This document shows positions 40,620-46,675 of a DNA stretch of 46,675 nt, in pieces. Under the pieces are notes generated by a model. That model was not told the DNA's origin and did no database searches. It worked only from the letters and a program-made list of their open reading frames with translations. Made by a program: the position numbers and the translations under genes. The stretch is from Lachnospiraceae bacterium. Lineage in GTDB: Bacteria; Bacillota; Clostridia; Lachnospirales; Lachnospiraceae. The stretch covers positions 1-46,675 of the forward strand of contig CAAGDV010000028.1 of the NCBI GenBank assembly GCA_900768755.1. Reading direction: 5' to 3'. Each line of letters opens with the position of its first letter. The first letter of the stretch is position 1.

Positions 40620-41825
40620 ATGCTTAATAAGAAATCAATTGATGACATCAATGTAAACGGCAAAAGAGTGCTTGTAAGATGTGATTTTAACGTTCCTCTT
40701 AAGGGCGGAGTTATCACCGATGAGAACAGAATTGTTGCAGCGCTTCCTACCATTCAGAAGCTGATTGACGACGGCGGAAAGGTTATCCTCTGCTCACATC
40801 TTGGAAAAGTTAAGAACGGTCCCAACGAGGATGAGTCGCTTGCACCTGTTGCAAAGAGACTTTCCGAGAAACTCGGCAAAGAGGTTGTATTTGCGGCTGA
40901 TGACGAGGTTGTAGGCCCTAACGCAAAGGCAGCAGTTGCAGCCATGAAGAACGGAGATGTTGTTCTTCTCCAGAATACAAGATTCAGAAAAGAAGAGACA
41001 AAGAACGAGGAGTCTTTCTCAAAAGAGCTCGCTTCACTTTGCGATGTATATGTTAACGATGCTTTTGGCGCATGTCACAGAGCACACTGCTCAACAGAGG
41101 GCGTTACCAAATTCGTTGATACAAGCGTAGTCGGCTACCTTATGCAGAAGGAAATTGATTTCCTCGGCAATGCCGTTAACTCACCTGTAAGACCTTTTGT
41201 TGCCATCCTTGGCGGAGCAAAGGTTGCGGACAAGCTCAATGTTATCTCTAACCTTCTTGAGAAGTGCGACACACTTATCATTGGCGGCGGAATGGCTTAC
41301 ACATTCCTCAAGGCTAAGGGATACGAAATCGGTAAGTCACTTGTTGACGACAGCAAGATTGATTACTGCAAGGAAATGATGGAGAAGGCTGCAAAACTTG
41401 GAAAGAAGCTTCTTCTTCCGGTTGATGCTGTTACAATCACAGATTTCCCTAATCCTATTGATGCACCTGTTGAAGTTGAAGTGTACGATTCAGACAAAAT
41501 GCCTGCAGACAGAGAAGGCTGCGATATCGGACCCAAGACACAGGCTCTTTTTGCTGACGCTGTTAAGAGTGCCAAAACAGTTGTATGGAACGGACCGATG
41601 GGCGTATTTGAGAACCCGACACTTGCTGCCGGTACAATCGCTGTAGCAAAAGCTCTTGCAGAGACAGAGGCAACAACTATCATCGGTGGCGGAGATTCAG
41701 CAGCTGCTGTTAACACACTTGGATTCGGCGATAAGATGACCCACATCTCTACCGGTGGCGGAGCATCTTTGGAATTTCTCGAGGGCAAAGCTCTTCCGGG
41801 AATTGAGTCAGCGGATGATAAATAA
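40620..41825 (+). CDS. pgk: Phosphoglycerate kinase
   Basis: Transfers phosphate from 1,3-bisphosphoglycerate to ADP. The 401-residue protein has RVLVRCDFNVPLKGGVITDE, the substrate-site HLGK, FGACHRAHCSTEGV, AILGGAKVADKLNVI, the PMGVFENP loop and the ATP-site GGGDSAAAV. AAGGAG lies before the ATG at 40620; the longer frame from 40536 overlaps the gap terminator and is rejected. The gap-pgk spacer also holds a small GC hairpin (GCGGG-TGC-GCCCGC, near 40571-40584) and no clear promoter, so pgk may depend partly on readthrough from gap. Confidence 0.97.
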   Translation: MLNKKSIDDINVNGKRVLVRCDFNVPLKGGVITDENRIVAALPTIQKLIDDGGKVILCSHLGKVKNGPNEDESLAPVAKRLSEKLGKEVVFAADDEVVGPNAKAAVAAMKNGDVVLLQNTRFRKEETKNEESFSKELASLCDVYVNDAFGACHRAHCSTEGVTKFVDTSVVGYLMQKEIDFLGNAVNSPVRPFVAILGGAKVADKLNVISNLLEKCDTLIIGGGMAYTFLKAKGYEIGKSLVDDSKIDYCKEMMEKAAKLGKKLLLPVDAVTITDFPNPIDAPVEVEVYDSDKMPADREGCDIGPKTQALFADAVKSAKTVVWNGPMGVFENPTLAAGTIAVAKALAETEATTIIGGGDSAAAVNTLGFGDKMTHISTGGGASLEFLEGKALPGIESADDK

Positions 41826-41830
41826 AGAAT

Positions 41831-41948
41831 AACCTTTTTATGCTTGCGCGGACACGCTCGCGCTTCGTTGCCAACGCAACGGTACTACTGGCAACCTTTT
41901 TATGCTTGCGCGGACACGCTCGCGCTTCGTTGCCAACGCAACGGTACT
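41831..41948 (+). repeat. Two 56-bp direct repeats after pgk
   Basis: The 56-bp unit starting AACCTTTTTATGCTTGCGCG and ending GGTACT occurs at 41831-41886 and 41893-41948 and looks identical; the period is 62 bp. GTTGCC at the end of copy 1 (41867-41872) can pair with GGCAAC at 41890-41895, directly before CTTTTT, so the junction can form a terminator-like hairpin. Another hairpin (AAAGCCTG with CAGGCTTT, 41950-41970) follows. Confidence 0.9.
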
Positions 41949-41998
41949 AAAAGCCTGAAATACAGGCTTTAAGTGCCGGCGTTGTCAAAGAGTCCTTC

Positions 41999-42100
41999 AA
42001 GCATAAAAAGGTTGTGGGCTGTGGCTTCGCGGAAGGCTTGGACGAGTTGTGTGCTGTGGCTTCGCGGAAGGCATGGACGAGTTGTGGGCTGTGGTTTCGC
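41999..42100 (+). repeat. Inverted copy of the repeat end, then 35-bp tandem repeats
   Basis: AAGCATAAAAAGGTT at 41999-42013 is the exact reverse complement of the first 15 bases of the 56-bp unit. From 42011 a 35-bp unit (start GTTGTGGGCTGTGGCTTCGC) is repeated at 42011-42045 and 42046-42080 with a partial third copy to 42100. The whole 41826-42141 gap contains no gene I can support; a weak TTGTCA (41982) with TAAAAA (42004) could be the tpiA promoter. Confidence 0.85.
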
Positions 42101-42141
42101 AACAAAAATTTTTGATTTTACATTTTTAAGGAGAACTATTT

Positions 42142-42885
42142 ATGCGCAGAAGAATTATTGCGGGCAACTGGAAGATGAACAAGACTCCGAGCGAGGCAGT
42201 TGCTCTTATTAATGAACTTAGACCTTTGGTGGACAATCCGGATGTTGACGTTGTATACTGCGTTCCTGCGGTAGACCTTACGACAGCTATCGAGGCAACC
42301 AAGGCAACCAATGTTTCAATCGGCGCCGAGAATATGTATTTTGAGGAGAGCGGAGCATATACCGGAGAGATTTCGCCGGCAATGCTTACCGACATCGGAG
42401 TTAAGTATGTAATTATCGGACATTCTGAGAGAAGAGAGTATTTTGCCGAGACTGATGAGACCGTCAACAAGAAGGTTTTGAAGGCTTTTGAGCACGGAAT
42501 TACACCTATAATCTGCTGCGGTGAGTCGCTTACTCAGAGAGAGCAGGGAATCACACTTGATTTTATCAGAATGCAGATTAAAATTGCTTTTCAGAATGTT
42601 ACAGCTGAGCAGGCAAAGAGCGCGGTTATCGCTTATGAGCCTATCTGGGCAATCGGCACCGGAAAGACTGCGACTGCTGACCAGGCTGAGGAGGTTTGTG
42701 CGGGAATCAGAGCCGTTATCGGTGAGATTTATGACGAGGCTACTGCCGCTGCAATCAGAATCCAGTACGGCGGTTCGATGAATGCGGGCAACGCTGCCGA
42801 GCTTCTTTCTAAGCCGGACATTGACGGCGGACTTATCGGAGGAGCAAGCCTTAAGGCTGATTTCGGTAAAATAGTTAATGCTTAA
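42142..42885 (+). CDS. tpiA: Triosephosphate isomerase
   Basis: Interconverts dihydroxyacetone phosphate and glyceraldehyde-3-phosphate. The 247-residue TIM barrel has RRRIIAGNWKMNKT with the catalytic lysine, YVIIGHSERREYF with the catalytic histidine, VIAYEPIWAIGTGKTAT with the catalytic glutamate, and IQYGGSMNAGNAAELL. AAGGAG precedes the ATG. It is separated from pgk by a 316-nt repeat region, which is unusual for a gap-pgk-tpi cluster. Confidence 0.97.
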   Translation: MRRRIIAGNWKMNKTPSEAVALINELRPLVDNPDVDVVYCVPAVDLTTAIEATKATNVSIGAENMYFEESGAYTGEISPAMLTDIGVKYVIIGHSERREYFAETDETVNKKVLKAFEHGITPIICCGESLTQREQGITLDFIRMQIKIAFQNVTAEQAKSAVIAYEPIWAIGTGKTATADQAEEVCAGIRAVIGEIYDEATAAAIRIQYGGSMNAGNAAELLSKPDIDGGLIGGASLKADFGKIVNA

Positions 42886-42896
42886 TATTTTTCAAT

Positions 42897-42939
42897 ACAA
42901 ATCAGCACCACTCTGATCTGACAGGTGGTGCTGATTTGT
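42897..42939 (+). terminator. Perfect 15-bp hairpin after tpiA
   Basis: ACAAATCAGCACCAC at 42897-42911 pairs perfectly with GTGGTGCTGATTTGT at 42925-42939. The bases after it (TGTC) are not T-rich, so termination may be partial or the hairpin may protect the message. Confidence 0.7.
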
Positions 42940-42940
42940 T

Positions 42941-43004
42941 GTCATGGCGTACATTCGACGACCGCTGATCAACGAGCCGACAGGCGAGAGGTCATGGCGT
43001 ACAT
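42941..43004 (+). repeat. 14-bp direct repeat in the tpiA-oadB gap
   Basis: GTCATGGCGTACAT occurs at 42941-42954 and again at 42991-43004. The gap 42886-43240 otherwise holds two hairpins, a C-rich stretch (about 43060-43130) and the promoter at 43141; no gene is supported there. Confidence 0.75.
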
Positions 43005-43019
43005 GATTGTATCGCAAAG

Positions 43020-43048
43020 GGATGGGATTAGAACCATCTCTTTTTTTT
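43020..43048 (+). terminator. Short-stem terminator with strong T-tract
   Basis: GATGG at 43021-43025 pairs with CCATC at 43034-43038 (one more G-T pair outside) and is followed by CTTTTTTTT. The stem is weak but the T-run is long. Confidence 0.5.
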
Positions 43049-43140
43049 CTACCCATGTGGCTTATTAGCAGCTCCTTGGGCAGAAATCCCCGCCCCTCCC
43101 ACAAAGCCTTCTCCCGCAATCCGGCCCATGAAACTGTGAA

Positions 43141-43206
43141 TTTGTCGAAAAATATTTTTTCTTCGGATACGATTCGACAGAATTTTTTTGGACATAATTA
43201 TATAAT
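43141..43206 (+). promoter_or_regulatory. Spo0A-box promoter upstream of the decarboxylase beta gene
   Basis: TTTGTCGAA at 43141-43149 matches the Spo0A box, and TTCGACA at 43173-43179 is an inverted box (TGTCGAA). TATAAT at 43201-43206 lies 21 bp after TCGACA, the long spacing known for Spo0A-activated sigma-A promoters such as spoIIG and spoIIE. The stretch from GATTCGACAGAA to TATATAATT is almost the same as the one before spoIIGA. Confidence 0.7.
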
Positions 43207-43240
43207 TCGGGTATCGGATGAAAGGGGAAAAGGTGAAAAA

Positions 43241-44377
43241 ATGAGTGAACTGGTGGAGTTGTTTAATCCTATATTGGAATTCGCCGGAGACGGCAATTGG
43301 AAAATGATTGTTATGTGGCTGATTGGCGGGGTTCTCATCTTCCTCGCCATAAAAAAACAGATGGAGCCCACATTGCTTCTGCCGATAGGGTTCGGAGCGA
43401 TTTTGATGAACTTTCCGAATTCGGGAATAGTTAAGCCGCTTGATACCTTATATAACGCTGGCATTGCCAACGAGTTGTTTCCCTTGATACTCTTTATCGG
43501 AATCGGGGCGATGATTGACTTCGGGCCGTTGCTTTCGAATCCTAAGCTGATGATATTCGGCGCGGCGGCGCAGTTTGGAATCTTCTTTACGCTGTGCACG
43601 GCAGCGATGTTTTTTCCGGAGGATGTTGCGGCGTCCATAGCGATTATCGGTGCGGCGGACGGCCCTACATCCATTGTCGTTGCCAACACGTTGCTTGGCG
43701 GAGGAGAGAACGCAAAATACATAGGCGCAATCGCTGTGGCGGCGTATTCTTATATGGCTTTGGTGCCAATCATTCAGCCTCCCGTGATTAAACTCCTGAC
43801 AACTGAGAGTGAGAGAAAAATTCATATGGAATACGAGCAGAGAAGTGTCTCCAAAACGACAAAAATTCTTTTTCCGATTATTATTTCAATCGTTACGTGT
43901 GCTTTTGTGCCGTCGGCGGCTTCCCTTATCGGGTTTCTGATGTTTGGCAATCTAATCAGGGAATGCGGCGTGCTCAATTCCATCTCCGAAACTGCGCAAA
44001 AGGTTCTTGCGAACCTCGTAACTATCTTCCTCGGCATAACCATTGCATTTCAAATGAGTGCGGATAAGTTCCTTAATACTTCCACACTCCTTATTCTGGG
44101 GCTCGGACTGGTTGCGTTCGTTATTGACACTGCAGGCGGCGTGCTTTTTGCAAAAATCTTTAATGTGATACTTAGGCTTATGAAAAAACCCCCAATAAAT
44201 CCCATGATTGGCGCGGCGGGTATTTCTGCATTTCCGATGTCGGGCAGAATCGTGCACAAAATGGGGCTTGAGGCGGATGACCAGAATTTTCTGCTGATGC
44301 ATGCAATAGGGATTAATGTGTCAGGACAGATTGCCTCGGTTATAGCGGGCTCGCTTGTTCTCGGTTTCTTTATATAA
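43241..44377 (+). CDS. Sodium-translocating decarboxylase beta subunit (OadB/GcdB/MmdB-like)
   Basis: Integral membrane subunit that couples decarboxylation of a biotin-bound carboxyl group to sodium export. The 378-residue protein has about ten hydrophobic segments and the family motifs GIGAMIDFGPLLSNPK, the sodium-site IIGAADGPTSIVVANTLL, AYSYMALVPIIQPPV and GAAGISAFPMSGRIVHKMG. No alpha (carboxyltransferase) or biotin-carrier gene is nearby, so the substrate is unknown. The ATG at 43241 has AAAAGGTG upstream; the long frame from 43007 crosses the promoter and is rejected. A 49-residue gamma-like gene follows. It has a Spo0A-type promoter. Confidence 0.9.
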   Translation: MSELVELFNPILEFAGDGNWKMIVMWLIGGVLIFLAIKKQMEPTLLLPIGFGAILMNFPNSGIVKPLDTLYNAGIANELFPLILFIGIGAMIDFGPLLSNPKLMIFGAAAQFGIFFTLCTAAMFFPEDVAASIAIIGAADGPTSIVVANTLLGGGENAKYIGAIAVAAYSYMALVPIIQPPVIKLLTTESERKIHMEYEQRSVSKTTKILFPIIISIVTCAFVPSAASLIGFLMFGNLIRECGVLNSISETAQKVLANLVTIFLGITIAFQMSADKFLNTSTLLILGLGLVAFVIDTAGGVLFAKIFNVILRLMKKPPINPMIGAAGISAFPMSGRIVHKMGLEADDQNFLLMHAIGINVSGQIASVIAGSLVLGFFI

Positions 44378-44394
44378 TTATGGAGGTGCGGATT

Positions 44395-44544
44395 ATGTTT
44401 GAACCAATCAGGTTTGTTTACTATCTCAAATATATGGGCATGGGGATGCTCGGCGTTTTTATTATCATAGGAATTATAATTGCCGTTACTTATGCAATCG
44501 GCAGTGCGCATTTTGTCGAGAAAAATATACCTCCGCGGATATGA
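44395..44544 (+). CDS. OadG-like small membrane subunit, 49 residues
   Basis: A short frame starts with ATG at 44395, 6 nt after a strong GGAGGTG (44382-44388), and ends with TGA at 44542-44544. The peptide has one membrane helix: YLKYMGMGMLGVFIIIGIII is followed by AVTYAIG. The GMGMLGVF start of the helix resembles the N-terminal helix of the gamma subunit OadG, but the soluble zinc-binding tail is missing. The position right after the beta subunit supports a structural role in the pump. The first Spo0A box of the spoIIGA promoter lies inside its 3' end. Confidence 0.75.
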   Translation: MFEPIRFVYYLKYMGMGMLGVFIIIGIIIAVTYAIGSAHFVEKNIPPRI

Positions 44545-44578
44545 TTCGACAGAAATTTTTGGGGCATAATTATATAAT
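44512..44578 (+). promoter_or_regulatory. Spo0A-box promoter of the spoIIG operon
   Basis: TTTGTCGAG at 44512-44520 and the inverted box TTCGACA at 44545-44551, then TATAAT at 44573-44578, with 21 bp between TCGACA and the -10. In Bacillus subtilis the spoIIG promoter is a sigma-A promoter of just this long-spacer, Spo0A-activated kind. It ends 24 nt before the spoIIGA start. Confidence 0.75.
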
Positions 44579-44601
44579 TATGCCATCGGTCGGAGGATGG
44601 T

Positions 44602-45432
44602 ATGTATTTTGAAATCTATCTGGATGAGTTCTTTCTGGTTAATTTTTTCATGGACTATGCAGTGATGACCATAACTGCCGGAGTGCTTGCGCGCACCACC
44701 GCACAGGATTTGAGGGAAATTCTTGTGTCAGGCGTAAGGAAGACGGCGGCGGCTTTGACAGGAAGCGTATGGGCGACGGCAATGGTTGCGTTCGGGTGGT
44801 TTACACCGATTTTTTTTGTGGCAACGTATGTCGTAATCTGCCCGGTCATGGCGGCTGTGACGCTGTGGGAAAAGAAGTTGTCCAAGATGGTGAGGGGAGT
44901 GCTTTTGACATATCTTGCAGCGGCGCTTCTTTCGGGGCTTATGCATATCGTCAGCAATTATGTGCCGATTGGCCATTTGTGGCAGCTTATTTTGTGCGCA
45001 CTGGCGGGAACCGCGGCAATAAGGTGCGGGGTTTTTGATATTAAGCGGAGCATGCGGGCCGGGCAGTTTCGGTATGTTGTGTACATAGAAAATAACGACG
45101 AGACGGTGCGACTTAGGGCTCTGTGCGATACGGGAAACAGCCTTTTTGACCCGATTTATGGGAGACAGGTAAATCTTGTCAGCCAAAAATGTGTGGAGAG
45201 CATGATAAAAACTGATGAGAGCTGCGGATATCATCTTATTCCGTACCGCTCAGTGGGGGAGCCTGCGGGGCTGATTCCGGTGGTTGTTTTTGACAAGCTG
45301 ACCATAGTGGCAGGGAAAAAGAAAATAATAATTACAAAGCCGTTATTTGCATTGTATTCGGGCGATTTTGGCGGGGGAGGGGATTATTCCGTCATCCTGC
45401 ACCCGGACATGATTAACGCAGGGGAGAGTTAA
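44602..45432 (+). CDS. spoIIGA: Sigma-E processing peptidase SpoIIGA
   Basis: Membrane aspartic protease of the mother cell that removes the pro-sequence of sigma-E after a signal from the forespore. The 276-residue protein has five hydrophobic segments in the first 145 residues and a C-terminal protease domain with the catalytic motif CDTGNSLFDPI (Asp176). A conserved HPDMI lies near the end. GGAGGAT precedes the ATG. sigE begins one base after the stop. Its presence implies a spore-forming lineage, though it does not prove that this strain sporulates. Confidence 0.94.
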   Translation: MYFEIYLDEFFLVNFFMDYAVMTITAGVLARTTAQDLREILVSGVRKTAAALTGSVWATAMVAFGWFTPIFFVATYVVICPVMAAVTLWEKKLSKMVRGVLLTYLAAALLSGLMHIVSNYVPIGHLWQLILCALAGTAAIRCGVFDIKRSMRAGQFRYVVYIENNDETVRLRALCDTGNSLFDPIYGRQVNLVSQKCVESMIKTDESCGYHLIPYRSVGEPAGLIPVVVFDKLTIVAGKKKIIITKPLFALYSGDFGGGGDYSVILHPDMINAGES

Positions 45433-45433
45433 T

Positions 45434-46174
45434 ATGTATTTAAAAGTTATGATGCCAAAATATTTTCAATTCCGGATGGTGCCGAGCATTAAGAACCTTT
45501 TGTGGGACCGGGACGGGGAGATACATTATATAGGAGGGGCGGATGTTTTGCCGGCGCCCCTTGAGGCGGAGGAGGAAGCCGAGGTCATAGCGGACCTCGG
45601 GACAGAGTTTGACACCAGGGCAAAGTCGATTCTTATTGAGCACAATCTCCGCCTTGTGGTGTACATAGCAAAGAAGTTTGACAACACGGGCGTGGGCGTC
45701 GAGGACCTGATATCAATCGGAACCATAGGTCTCATAAAAGCCATCAATTCTTTTGACAGCGATAAAAAAATAAAGCTTGCGACCTATGCCTCCAGATGCA
45801 TTGAGAATGAAATTCTTATGTACCTGCGCCGTAATAACAAAACCAGAATGGAGGTGTCCATTGACGAACCGCTAAACGTCGACTGGGACGGTAATGAACT
45901 TCTGTTATCGGATATACTCGGAACAGATGAGGATGTAATATACCGGGACATAGAGGATGACGTTGAAAAGAAACTCCTAAAAAAGGCAATTGACAGGCTC
46001 AGCGAACGCGAGAGAACAATAATAGACCTTCGGTTTGGCCTGTCCTCGCCGAACGAAACGGAGATGACACAGAAGGAGGTGGCCGATTTTCTGGGAATAA
46101 GTCAGTCCTATATATCCAGGCTTGAAAAGAAGATAATAAAGAGGCTGAAAAAAGAAATAGTGAGATACGAGTAG
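45434..46174 (+). CDS. sigE: RNA polymerase sporulation sigma factor E precursor (SpoIIGB)
   Basis: Early mother-cell sigma factor made as an inactive precursor. The 246-residue protein has a pro-region of about 30 residues with an amphipathic start (MYLKVMMPKYFQFRMVPSIK), the cleavage neighbourhood EIHYIGGADVLPAPL, region 2 (NLRLVVYIAKKFDNTGVGVE, DLISIGTIGLIKA, FATYASRC-like KLATYASRCIENE) and region 4 with the helix-turn-helix TQKEVADFLGISQSYISRLE. GGGGAG lies before the ATG. It is coupled to spoIIGA. A hairpin separates it from sigG. Confidence 0.95.
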   Translation: MYLKVMMPKYFQFRMVPSIKNLLWDRDGEIHYIGGADVLPAPLEAEEEAEVIADLGTEFDTRAKSILIEHNLRLVVYIAKKFDNTGVGVEDLISIGTIGLIKAINSFDSDKKIKLATYASRCIENEILMYLRRNNKTRMEVSIDEPLNVDWDGNELLLSDILGTDEDVIYRDIEDDVEKKLLKKAIDRLSERERTIIDLRFGLSSPNETEMTQKEVADFLGISQSYISRLEKKIIKRLKKEIVRYE

Positions 46175-46179
46175 TTGGA

Positions 46180-46230
46180 AATAACTTCCGCAATCATTTT
46201 GTCCAAAAGTGATTAAGCGGAAGTTATTTT
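46180..46230 (+). terminator. Hairpin between sigE and sigG
   Basis: AATAACTTCCGC at 46180-46191 pairs perfectly with GCGGAAGTTATT at 46217-46228; inner pairs AATCA/TGATT and TTTTG/CAAAA extend it. TTTT overlaps the end. It probably reduces readthrough from sigE into sigG, which in Bacillus must stay off until the forespore stage. Confidence 0.7.
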
Positions 46231-46275
46231 GTTAATCATATTCATACAGAAAAAAGGTACAGGCAGGTGTGGATA

Positions 46276-46675
46276 TGGCAGCTTATAAGGTCGAAATATG
46301 TGGAGTAAATACGACAAAATTACCGCTCCTTACGGCAGCAGAAAAGGACGAACTGATAAAACAGGTGAAGCTTGGCGACAAAGATGCGAGGGATAAATAC
46401 ATCAAAGGCAATTTACGGCTTGTGCTTTCGATTGTACAAAGATACGCGGGCGGCGGAGAAAATCTTGACGACCTTTTTCAGATAGGCTGCATAGGTCTCA
46501 TTAAGGCGATAGATAATTTTGATATAAGTCAGAATGTAAAATTCAGTACGTATGCGGTGCCGATGATAATCGGCGAGATAAGGCGGTTTATGCGTGATAA
46601 CAGTGAGATAAGGGTATCACGCTCGCTGCGGGACACCGCGTACAAAGCAATATATGCAAAAGAAAAACTCATAAA
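46276..46675 (+). CDS. sigG: RNA polymerase sporulation sigma factor G, 5' part
   Basis: Late forespore sigma factor; the gene runs off the right edge after about 133 codons. The N-terminal YKVEICGVNTTKLPLLTAAE is the sigma-G-specific segment, followed by region 2 blocks GNLRLVLSIVQRYAGGGENL, DDLFQIGCIGLIKAIDNFD and FSTYAVPMIIGEIRRFMRD. AGGTG lies a few bases before the ATG. The order spoIIGA-sigE-sigG is the standard one in Bacillus and Clostridia. I do not see a clear sigma-F or sigma-G promoter in the short gap, apart from a weak CATACA. Confidence 0.94.

Noticed and set aside
43019..43048. Resemblance of GATGGGATTAGAACCATC to a tRNA T-arm
   Set aside because: No acceptor, D or anticodon stems can be found around it; it is better read as a short-stem terminator.
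43007..43240. N-terminal extension of the decarboxylase beta frame
   Set aside because: It spans a terminator-like T-tract and the Spo0A-box promoter; the ribosome site and family start fit 43241.

Overview
The window is chromosomal DNA from a low- to mid-GC endospore-lineage Firmicute, most likely a member of the Lachnospiraceae (Clostridia). The reasons are the spoIIGA-sigE-sigG cluster, mcsA-mcsB-clpC, a class 1B dihydroorotate dehydrogenase with PyrK, purine-rich Shine-Dalgarno sites before nearly every gene, and several small families typical of that group (DUF6142-like, DUF5688-like, the protein often labelled endosialidase). I cannot name the genus. Almost all genes lie on the + strand; the exceptions are a tRNA-Arg, a SpoVB-like flippase and a PHP phosphatase.

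Region by region. 1-250: the tail of an Rpn-family nuclease/transposase. 432-5202: a zinc-ribbon protein, a Nudix-like protein without its catalytic glutamates, and the pyrimidine genes pyrC-pyrF-pyrK-pyrD. 5291-10395: pyrE from its own promoter, a 50-residue membrane peptide, VanZ-like and DUF6142-like membrane proteins, then purE-purM-purN-purD. 10406-19398: a terminator that also carries a promoter, a structured and repeat-bearing leader, a secreted glucosaminidase ending in a dockerin, a membrane-anchored cohesin-like protein, and mcsA-mcsB-clpC without ctsR. 19478-25313: a conserved small protein, radA, a soluble chemoreceptor-like signalling protein, an ABC-F ATPase, and a GH13 glucosidase homologue that has lost its catalytic residues. 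25373-32421: efp, a DUF5688-like gene, gdhA, tRNA-Arg(CCG) on the minus strand, rluF, a divergent ligA and metA. 32681-38319: a HAD phosphatase, an HD-GYP cyclic-di-GMP phosphodiesterase, the flippase, a cysteine desulfurase, and two tandem c-di-GMP-I (GEMM-I) riboswitches in front of a repeat-stalked CAP-domain surface protein. 38482-42885: a PHP phosphatase and the glycolytic genes gap, pgk and tpiA, with an unusual repeat array between pgk and tpiA. 43141-46675: a sodium-pump decarboxylase beta subunit with a 49-residue gamma-like peptide, then spoIIGA, sigE and the start of sigG.

The most interesting points are: (1) two nearly identical promoters with paired Spo0A boxes and a long spacer, one before spoIIGA and one before the decarboxylase beta subunit, which ties a membrane sodium pump to sporulation entry; (2) the tandem c-di-GMP riboswitches, the first followed by a terminator and the second by a hairpin that buries the ribosome binding site; (3) an adjacent dockerin-hydrolase and cohesin-membrane-anchor gene pair that could form a two-part wall-remodelling complex, with no visible break before the McsAB-ClpC protein quality-control genes; (4) a GH13 protein that looks like a non-catalytic glucan-binding protein. 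All functional statements rest on reading motifs by eye; no database search was possible.
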